DNA of 64,000 bases. Origin: Cotesia glomerata. Lineage: Eukaryota; Arthropoda; Insecta; Hymenoptera; Braconidae. A program made the position numbers and the translations under genes. The notes under the pieces were generated by a model that worked only from the letters and a program-made list of their open reading frames with translations, did not search any database and was not told where the DNA came from. The DNA is taken from positions 12,299,403-12,363,402 of the forward strand of contig NC_058167.1 in the NCBI RefSeq assembly GCF_020080835.1. Reading direction: 5' to 3'. Below, one piece after another: positions 59,101 through 64,000 of the stretch (within the stretch, counting starts at the first letter, position 1; the number at the start of each line of letters is the position of its first letter).

Positions 59101-60894
59101 ATGATTTATGAGTAAAAATGTTTAATAAATATTTTTTGTTTGAGTTTTTAATAAGAAAAACTCATAAAATAACTTTTGATATGAAACATTTAAAGACGAA
59201 AGTCGTTAATTTGTCGGTGATTATAATACTTAAAAAATAAGAGTTAAAACCGGAATAAATAATATAAAAATCATAATGATAATAATATGAACGGTAGCAA
59301 AGAGACATGTGAAATAATAATAAAAATAAAAATAAATAGCGTGTAAATAAAAATGAGACTTACGAGCTGATTCTGATAGGCGGTGACGGCGGTGAAAATG
59401 GCCTCCGGGAATACGAAGGTCTTGTGTGGCTCGCGTTCAAGATCCTCTATTGGGTCCTTGGCACCTGAGTCCGGTCGCTTCACCAGGTGGATTCGCGGCT
59501 GGTACTTGTGCATTGAATTTAATACCAGCTGTTTTATATAAAATCAAATCAAAAATCATAAATTAATATTTACATTTAATATTCAATCTTGTTTATTAAT
59601 TTTGTAGAAAAATAAATTTTTTTTTTTTTTTAGTTAGCATAATAAAAAGGAATATCGATCTAATATTTAGCCAGACAGTCTGCAGACTGTCAAAATGAAT
59701 TAAAGTGAATTAATAATGTCAACGATCGCGAAATTAGCTATTGTACGGAGATTGGAAATACACGAAAATTAAATGTCGTCTGCTCGTTAAATCATCCGAT
59801 ATAAATCGTCCGACTAGGATTAATAAATTGTTGAAGCTCGACTTAAATATTTACGAGCTTATTCTTGGAGCAGTACCTCCTGTTCATAAATATATATCCT
59901 GAAATTTACAATACCCCATTATTTATCCACCCGGTTAAACAATTTCCAATAATAAATCTTATCACTAAATCATAAAATTTTTTTCATTTTCCATTTCATT
60001 TTCGAATGTTGTTAAGCTACACTTTTTAAATATTATGACAGTTTACCCGATAAAATATCTTGAAATAATAAACCCAACTAGAATGGAAAATAACCAACCG
60101 AAGTCAAAATATTTATTGTTCGGCAATTTTTTAAATGACGCCCATTGTGTGCTTGAGAACAAAGAGAATAATCATTCATCAGATGTTAAGTATTTTTTGG
60201 TAATGTTAACAATTTTATAAACATTTTCTTTTAAAACAAACGCTTGTTTCTCTTCAACTTGTCATTTTACAAATATATATGAAGAATACAATGTTTAAAC
60301 ATATAATTTCCTTCTTGTAAACACTCTAGCCGCCAGAATATTTGAAATATCAAGCCCATTTTTTTTAATTAGCTTCAAAATGACTTTAAGCGAAGAAATA
60401 TTAAATAGGGCTGCGTAATTCAATGCCAATTATTTTTAATTAACAAAAAACTTTTTACTCTTTTCTGATTCTGTACTTTTGTGTAAATAAAGGTCAGTTT
60501 TCAAGGCGACATTAATTAGAGTTATACTTTTTGCGCATGCGCTACACTTCTATCATCTGAACAGAAAACAGCGCGAAAATTTTAAATAAGAAATTATTTC
60601 TGAAGTGGAAAAAAACTTACATGCCCATGTCGGTCCATTTCATTGTTAGTAAGCTTAACTTTTTCAAAAGAAACAATCTGCTTCCTCAATTGTTCTCCCG
60701 TGAAGGGTGAGTCGGGATGAACATAGAGCCTCGCTGGCGCTGGAGGATCTGCTTTTCCAGCCACCAGCCACGAGCTCCTGTGGTAGGCGTATCTATACCT
60801 TTTTTTATCAACTGGTACAATGTCCATCAACACAGCATACCGACCGTCAGGTCTTAGTCCGTTGAAAGACACTCGACAGGTCGGAAACATCCTC
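43143..60894 (-). CDS. H15: T-box factor H15/midline (Tbx20 type), 3' part
   Basis: Transcription factor of the Tbx20 subfamily. In insects these genes act in heart, neural and segmental patterning in the nucleus. Four exons join as 60621-60894, 59364-59528, 45152-45228 and 43143-43731 (1105 coding bases with the stop) and keep one frame. The T-box is visible from RRMFPTCRVSF through SSWLVAGKADPPAPARLYVH, SPFTGEQL, VKLTNNEMDRHGH, NSMHKYQPRIHLVKR, FTAVTAYQNQL and ITKLKIDSNPFAKGFRDSS. NNExDxHGH followed by xxLNSMHKYQPR, and YHRSSWLVAGKADPP, point to Tbx20/H15 over Tbx2/omb or Tbx6 types. The start codon and the first part of the T-box lie past the right edge. Insects often have two paralogues (H15 and midline), and I cannot tell which this is. 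Confidence 0.93.
43795..44085. repeat. Two-copy tandem duplication, unit ~160 bp
   Basis: The stretch AAATAATAAAATACAAAAAA, TTGAAAAAAAAATTC, GAGAATCTGGTTCAG and CATATTTTCAAATTTG recurs from about 43970 as AAATAATAAAATGCAAAAAA, GAGAAAATCTGGTTCAG and TATATTTTCAAATTTGG. The second copy has lost about 17 bases after the TTGAAAAAAAAATTC block. A recent local duplication in the intron. Confidence 0.75.
44455..44640 (+). mobile_element. Family B MITE, truncated
   Basis: Begins AAGGAAAAAAAAACTCG with a decayed left end and follows family B (ATTACAGTTCAAAATAAC, CAGAGCTTTCAATGTAAA) to TCTGTAATAATTACAATTTT. There it stops at a poly(T) tract. The right third and the right inverted repeat are missing. 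Confidence 0.65.
44646..44770 (-). mobile_element. Possible poly(A) retroposed fragment
   Basis: A run of 27 T (44646-44672) directly joins the broken family B element. Read on the minus strand, sequence ending AATACATTTCGCT runs into a 27-base A tail, which suggests a retroposed RNA that landed in the MITE. The 5' end and a target duplication could not be found, so the right border is a guess. It contains GGCGCCACCTACTA (44721-44734), another CTCF-like block on the minus strand. Confidence 0.35.
45152..45228 (-). CDS. H15: T-box gene, exon with the C-terminal end of the T-box
   Basis: The 77-bp exon encodes ITKLKIDSNPFAKGFRDSSR and LTDFE plus two bases of an Arg codon. It has acceptor TTTACTGCTTTCAG before 45228 and donor GAG|GTGAGT after 45152. 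The peptide is the highly conserved end of the T-box, which contacts DNA through the KGFRD segment. It is too short to stand out as an ORF but is unmistakable by sequence and by its splice sites. It follows QNQL of the upstream exon directly in phase 0. Confidence 0.95.
46540..46850 (+). mobile_element. Family D repeat in the T-box intron
   Basis: The arm GTTAAAGCGAGAAGATTC leads to CACACGCCATCTGTTGG (46597-46613). Then come AAATTATATTTGAACATATA and a long run of ATATGG/CCATAT/CCTTATAT words to about 46830. Plus orientation. Confidence 0.6.
46970..47140. repeat. AT microsatellite in an inverted repeat
   Basis: An uninterrupted AT run of about 68 bases (47029-47097) sits between TAAGAGGGAAATTTTCG (46980-46996) and AAATTTCCCTCTTAAGG (47116-47132). 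The arms are complementary over about 15 bases, so the microsatellite would form the loop of a hairpin. The pair may be the ends of a small MITE in which the AT run expanded. Confidence 0.75.
47160..47310 (+). mobile_element. Family D repeat, short copy
   Basis: TAATTATCTAGAAGCGAGAT leads to CATGCGCCAGCTGTTG (47221-47236) and TTTTCAGTACTAATTTTTTA. The core reads CAACAGCTGGCGCATG, so the CTCF-like match is weakened by an A/G-to-C change. Borders are approximate. Confidence 0.5.
48736..49160 (+). repeat. Paired GCCGCTAGGTGGC blocks
   Basis: TTGCCGCTAGGTGGCTC (48736-48752) and TTGCCGCTAGGTGGCT (49090-49105) lie 354 bases apart in the same orientation. Each is followed within 50 bases by GAGAATATA. 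They look like two diverged ends or copies of one repeat family distinct from family D. GCTAGGTGGC again resembles a CTCF core. Confidence 0.5.
49771..49794. repeat. TC/GA dinucleotide run
   Basis: TCTCTCTCTCTCTCTCTCCC followed by TCTC. GA-repeat tracts in insect regulatory DNA can bind GAGA-type factors; here that is only a possibility. It lies in a complex island of the large intron. Confidence 0.75.
50352..50920. repeat. Two-copy tandem duplication, unit ~284 bp
   Basis: The stretch from TTAATGTAAATTAATTTATA through TTTGAACAAATGTCTGTCTT to about 50635 is repeated from about 50647 (TTAATGTAGATTAATTTATA, TTTGAACAAATGTCTGTCTT), with small indels in the A-rich parts. A local duplication within the intron; non-coding. 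Confidence 0.8.
52290..53330 (-). mobile_element. Family D repeat, long reverse copy
   Basis: ATATGGCTATATATG and GGCTTGATATGGCTTAATAT words (52290-52330, 52790-53030) lead to CCAACAGGTGGCGCATGG (53070-53087), then the arm TATCTCGCTAGAAGAG and GTTTAATCAATTACTAAACC, ending near AATTATCTTAGTCTAGTATG. This is the best-preserved CTCF-like core of the family. The left border is uncertain, and 52340-52780 may be unrelated sequence. Confidence 0.55.
54472..54746. mobile_element. Family G MITE, complete
   Basis: A 271-bp element (54474-54744) with inverted ends CACTGATAGAAGGATTTATT and its complement, ending AAATCCTTCTATCAGTG. It is flanked by TA on both sides. Inner arms AACAAATCATTTATTA and TAATAAATGATTTGTTAA add to the self-complementarity. 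The TA target fits the Tc1/mariner group. Confidence 0.85.
56103..56122. repeat. Run of 20 A
   Basis: A poly(A) tract 30 bases downstream of AATAAA (about 56066-56071). It might be a retroposed tail, but I found no convincing target duplication. Confidence 0.5.
56365..56640. repeat. Three-copy minisatellite, unit ~100 bp
   Basis: Units contain TTTTTGACACATTTTTTTAA, then an A run, ATTTTTTAACATATTAAAGG, and CTTCAAAACTAATTAAAAAA. Copies start near 56386, 56470 and 56560 with a few substitutions and length changes in the A/T runs. Non-coding. Confidence 0.8.
58230..58482 (+). mobile_element. Family C MITE, complete
   Basis: The core 58232-58480 starts TCGACGTTCTAATTAGCAAA and ends GCTAATTAGACCGTCGA. 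It has TA on both sides. The ends are complementary over about 31 bp with a few mismatches. It aligns with 42151-42389 and the fragment at 63326-63496. Non-coding, Tc1/mariner-type target. Confidence 0.85.
58830..59110 (+). mobile_element. Family D repeat, plus copy
   Basis: The arm TTAACTCTCTAGTTACGAG leads to ATGCGCCATCTGTCGG (58877-58892), then AAATTATTTACAGGCATAT and a run of ATATGG/CCATAT words to about 59090. It lies about 250 bases before the next T-box exon on the plus-strand map. Confidence 0.6.
59364..59528 (-). CDS. H15: T-box gene, middle T-box exon
   Basis: The 165-bp exon (55 codons, phase 0 at both ends) has acceptor TATATAAAACAG and donor CTC|GTAAGT. It encodes LVLNSMHKYQPRIHLVKR, then an acidic loop PDSGAKDPIEDLEREPH, then KTFVFPEAIFTAVTAYQNQL. 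HKYQPR and FTAVTAYQN are T-box signature segments. The loop is charged, and its length is the least conserved part in this family. Confidence 0.96.
59529..60620 (-). other. T-box gene intron (1.1 kb)
   Basis: Phase 0 intron with donor GTAAGT (60615-60620, minus) and acceptor AACAG. AT-rich; I see no defined repeat or exon in it. The plus ORF 60035-60220 is a chance frame. Confidence 0.85.
60621..60894 (-). CDS. H15: T-box gene, exon with the N-terminal half of the T-box
   Basis: The 274-bp exon has acceptor TTCTGTTACAG before 60894 and donor CAT|GTAAGT after 60621. Its first base completes an Arg codon from the missing upstream exon. It then encodes RMFPTCRVSFNGLRPDGRYA, VLMDIVPVDKKRYRYAYHRS and SWLVAGKADPPAPARLYVHP, and on to DRHGH. 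The upstream exon should end with the ELWxxFHELGTEMIxTKxGR-type segment of T-box proteins; I searched the minus strand to 64000 and did not find it. A Cys stands where most relatives have Val or Ile (FPTCRVSF). Confidence 0.96.
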
Positions 60895-61041
60895 CTGTAA
60901 CAGAACAAATCACAGCTCCGTTATAGTACAATCATAATAATTCATTTAATTCTGTGTTCCCGTCATGTCTCAAATATTATTTCATGAGATTTAGAAAGAA
61001 AAGGAAAATTTTTTACAGGCATACTTTTATTTTAAAAAAGA

Positions 61042-61841
61042 CTAGCAACCTTGCAGTCACTATGTGACTTATAAAGAATAAATAAATAAAATTTTGCTTT
61101 ATTAAATAATTAATTTTGTTAAATTGGACTGTATTTTTTTAACTATTGACGCTTTTAAATATATAAGCTCATCCCGATAATATACTTCTCAAGAGCTTTC
61201 ATTTGAGTACCCACATGCATTTTGATATATTTTTCATATATACATATATATAATATATTTATATATATATAAATATATGAAAAATTGATGTGGGTACTTA
61301 AATGAAAGGTCTTGATGAGTGTAACATCGGTATGAGCTTATATCTTTAAAAATGTCAATAATTGACAAGATATCTGTTAAATTGCTCTGTACTTTCTTAA
61401 GAATTGAAGTTTTTAAAGACATTAGCTCATCCCGATGATACACTCATCAAGAGTTTTCATTTGAGTACCCACATGCATTTTGATATATTTTTCATATATA
61501 CATTTATATATAATATATAAATATATGAAAAATTGATGTGGGAACTCAAATGAAAGGTCTTGAGGAGTGTAACATCGGTATGAGCTTATATCTTTAAAAA
61601 TGCCAATAGTTCACGAGAACAAGGTCATTTCTTCATTATGTATCTAGAGATAGAGCATTTTCGACTGCAATCTAAATACTTATCATTATAAATTAACTAT
61701 TGGTGAGAATTATATGAAACCTTGAAAAGGCACAAATCCAGGTCAAGACTTTTCTTACGATACCAAATTTAACCATAAAAATCCATTTTATCATATAAAT
61801 ACACTGGCCACAAAATTTTGCTTATTCTCTTAATAATATGA
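61042..61841 (-). mobile_element. Non-autonomous Helitron, second copy with two palindromic units
   Basis: The reverse-oriented relative of 25456-26804. Its 5' end reads TCATATTATTAAGAGAATA (at 61841 on the minus strand), and its 3' end is GTCACATAGTGACTGCAAGG, then TTGCTAG (61042) followed by T. It has about two of the ~265-bp hairpin units instead of four (palindromes centred near 61255 and 61505). The base before the 5' TC is T instead of A, a small deviation. No protein encoded. Confidence 0.82.
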
Positions 61842-62993
61842 ATTTATTAATAATATTATTTTTTAAATCTGATCTATATTTTTTACGATTAAAAATTACA
61901 TAAACTAATAATAATAATAAATTTTTTTAGTTTAAATCAAAAAAATCCTACCGTCCAGTAAATGAATAATTATTCCAGGACATTGAAACATAAGCGCTGA
62001 TTAAATCTCATTGCAAGCTACTGGTTACCTGGTTAACTTGTTAGGAAGACTCAAAGACCCAAACACTCAAAGTTTAAAGTATATTGTATACATACAAGGG
62101 AGTGTGGTACACATGTGCCTTAATCAATTGGCTGACATTAACCACACCTACATCAGAACCCAGGACAAACATATTATTTCGTACAAAAAGATAGTTTTTT
62201 GTTTGAGAATGATCACAATCACACTTCTCGCCACTGCTTGCCCACTTACGACTTACAACTGGTGGCTAGTTGTATGTGAATAAACATATATGTACAATGT
62301 AGATGTAGACCTACACAGCTTGTGTATATGGATGTACACAATTTAAAACGTAAATGTTTCGCCTCCAAGGAATGAAAATAACATTAATACCGTGTCTGGT
62401 CTCCTGCTGTTTGACCACTAAAACGTATATACGGTGGACAACCCGCCGATCTTATCTTTTCTTCGTCTTTGTTCCTCTTCTCTGTCCTTCTTACAATATT
62501 CCTTATACCCAATCGTTATACATAAATGTATGCATTCATCCAGTGAATGCATGCTCCGCACTCTACATATTGTGACTAATGCTTTTTATTTGTCAAAATC
62601 TTCTTTGTTAATTAATTTAACGCGACAACAGCGACAAACAGATATATAGGGAGATTTATTTGCAATTAAGATTAATAAGTGAAGTGCTACTTCAACTTTT
62701 GGTGCATGATTTTGCAGAGTTGGTTTTATGTAGCATGTAGTTGATGTAATTGATTGAAATTTAATGTTTGATGGTACATTAATCAGCTAATCCATATGAT
62801 AATTTGCGACAAAAGTTCAATAAGTTCGATTTGAAATTGAAGTAGACTAGATCTAAATGGATCATAAGCAAAAACCATTAACATAAAATGATGGTCGATT
62901 TTAAGATAGTACTCCCGTCACCACGAGAGTCTAATCCCAAAACCTAACCTTATTTAATTAACATAGTAGATTTCCCTATACTAAATCGCGTTG

Positions 62994-63269
62994 CACGGAA
63001 AAAAGAAAACTCGAAAAATTACAGTATATAATGCAACGTGGCGCTTCGTGATGAAAAATGGAAAAATTACAGTTTCAGATTGTAATTATTACAGATTTTA
63101 TAAGAATTATATTTTAGAATGTAATATTTACATTAAAAGCTCTGAAAATTAAATTAAAAAATTGAATTTAGAAAAATGTTATTTCAAACTGTAATTTTTC
63201 TAGTTTTGATTACGACGGGACCGATTTTACATTTTATACTGTAATTATTCCTGTTTTCTTTTTTCCGTG
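62994..63269 (-). mobile_element. Family B MITE, reverse copy
   Basis: A 276-bp element with CACGGAAAAAAGAAAACTCG at the left and TTTTCTTTTTTCCGTG at the right, TG adjoining both ends. It aligns in reverse with 21669-21965 (GTGGCGCTTCGTGATGAAAA here, TTTTCATCACGAAGCGCCAC there). It lacks the short internal tandem repeat of the other copy. Confidence 0.8.
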
Positions 63270-63325
63270 TGGAGAAAGAGAGACAAAGATAAAATTTGAA
63301 TGTTTTTTATTAACAAATATTCTTA

Positions 63326-63496
63326 TCGACGTTCTAATCAGCAAATTGTCTAACTCCATTTTAGAGAATCTTCTATTTGTACGAAAAAAACAATTAGTTC
63401 AAAATTTATTATCACTTTAAAAAAGCATTTAATATTATTAATATCTAATAGAGATATAATATTCAGATTTGAATCATTCAAATAATTTATAATTGG
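63326..63496 (+). mobile_element. Family C MITE, right end missing
   Basis: Starts TCGACGTTCTAATCAGCAAA after TA (63324-63325) and follows the family C body (CAATTAGTTCAAAATTTATT, TATTATTAATATCTAATAGA) to AATAATTTATAATTGGA. Then the similarity ends. The right inverted repeat is absent. Confidence 0.7.
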
Positions 63497-64000
63497 ATAC
63501 TGATTGTTATTAAATATATTTTAGATGTTATTTTTTCTCATTGTCTTCACTTTTATAAGAATCTGAACGTCCAGTTTTGTGAAATAAAATAAAGTCTGTG
63601 ATTTTCCATAAGGATCAGCGTAAATATTAATATCTTTTTTTCAGTTCTCTGTAGGCCTCCAAAAATTTAAGTCGTTAATTAAGATATTATTATGTACCTA
63701 TATGCCAAGTTTCATCAAATTCAGAACGTCGATCCTAAAACCGGTACTACCTTAAACTCACATTTGATGCTTTTATTAATTTGTTGATTTATCACAATAT
63801 GCAACAAAATTTAACGAAGTATCAATTAGTCCAACTCTTAATTGAATTAAACTAGATCTAAATGAATTGAAATCAAAAATCATTAAGTTAAAATAATGCA
63901 CAAAATGCTACTTGATTCAAAACTAACATTTAAAGTCTTAATTTATTAATTTATTCAAAAATTGGCACTATTTTGAAGCTCAGTCTCTTTTCTCATCATT

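Larger units (their letters stand above)
45229..59363 (-). other. Large T-box gene intron (14.1 kb)
   Basis: Phase 0 intron between QNQL and ITKL, with donor CTC|GTAAGT and acceptor TTTCAG. It contains repeats listed separately. It also has complex islands at about 45350-45560, 45900-46340, 47540-48420, 49590-50040, 51000-52220, 53340-54330, 55550-55980, 56890-57130 and 57660-57960, which may carry enhancers. No exon-like sequence of another gene was recognised in it. Confidence 0.85.
60895..64000 (-). other. Probable upstream intron of the T-box gene
   Basis: No T-box exon is found here, so this is most likely intron sequence up to an exon outside the window. It contains a Helitron, a family B MITE, a family C fragment and a complex island at 61980-62640 with short ORFs without domains. 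From 63500 to 64000 nothing definable is seen. Confidence 0.6.

Noticed and set aside
1..64000. Integrated viral (bracovirus-type) segment
   Set aside because: Parasitoid wasps can carry such segments, but there are no recognisable gene families or segment-boundary motifs here, and the content is ordinary gene desert with transposons.
60895..64000. Upstream T-box exon (ELWxxFHELGTEM-type segment)
   Set aside because: I read the minus strand for that segment and for a matching phase 2 donor and did not find it. The exon must lie beyond the window.

Overview
The window is eukaryotic, very AT-rich and almost gene-free. It looks like insect chromosomal DNA, and a hymenopteran such as a parasitoid wasp is the best guess. 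The reasons are the arthropod-type T-box gene with split exons, the high A+T, and dense small DNA transposons and Helitrons. No species or order can be proven from the sequence alone.

One protein-coding gene is clear. It lies on the minus strand between 60894 and 43143 and encodes the 3' part of a T-box transcription factor of the H15/midline (Tbx20) subfamily. Four exons are visible: 60621-60894, 59364-59528, 45152-45228 and 43143-43731. All have canonical GT/AG borders and compatible phases. They cover most of the T-box DNA-binding domain and the whole C-terminal region to the stop codon. The exon or exons with the N-terminus and the start of the T-box lie beyond the right edge. A 14.1-kb intron splits the T-box between exons 59364-59528 and 45152-45228.

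The other ~43 kb on the left, the large intron and the right-hand ~3 kb hold no convincing second gene. They alternate between two textures. One is AT-rich sequence built from non-autonomous transposons: two or more MITE families with TA target sites, a TIR family starting CACGG, a PIF/Harbinger-like MITE, three Helitrons, a tRNA-headed SINE nested in a TIR element, and a poly(A) retroposed insert. The other is a set of more complex, GC-richer islands of 0.3-1.3 kb, which are plausible cis-regulatory sequence for the T-box gene but are not proven to be so. One 60-codon open stretch at 18247-18429 has coding-like codon use and may be an unrecognised exon.

The most interesting non-coding signal is a motif close to the CTCF core (AGRTGGCGC). 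It recurs at least fourteen times in several unrelated repeat families through the window, including inside the T-box intron. The second is a Helitron family carrying a variable number of ~265-bp tandem units, each an almost complete palindrome. No enzyme-based novel system, CRISPR array, rRNA or functional tRNA gene was seen.
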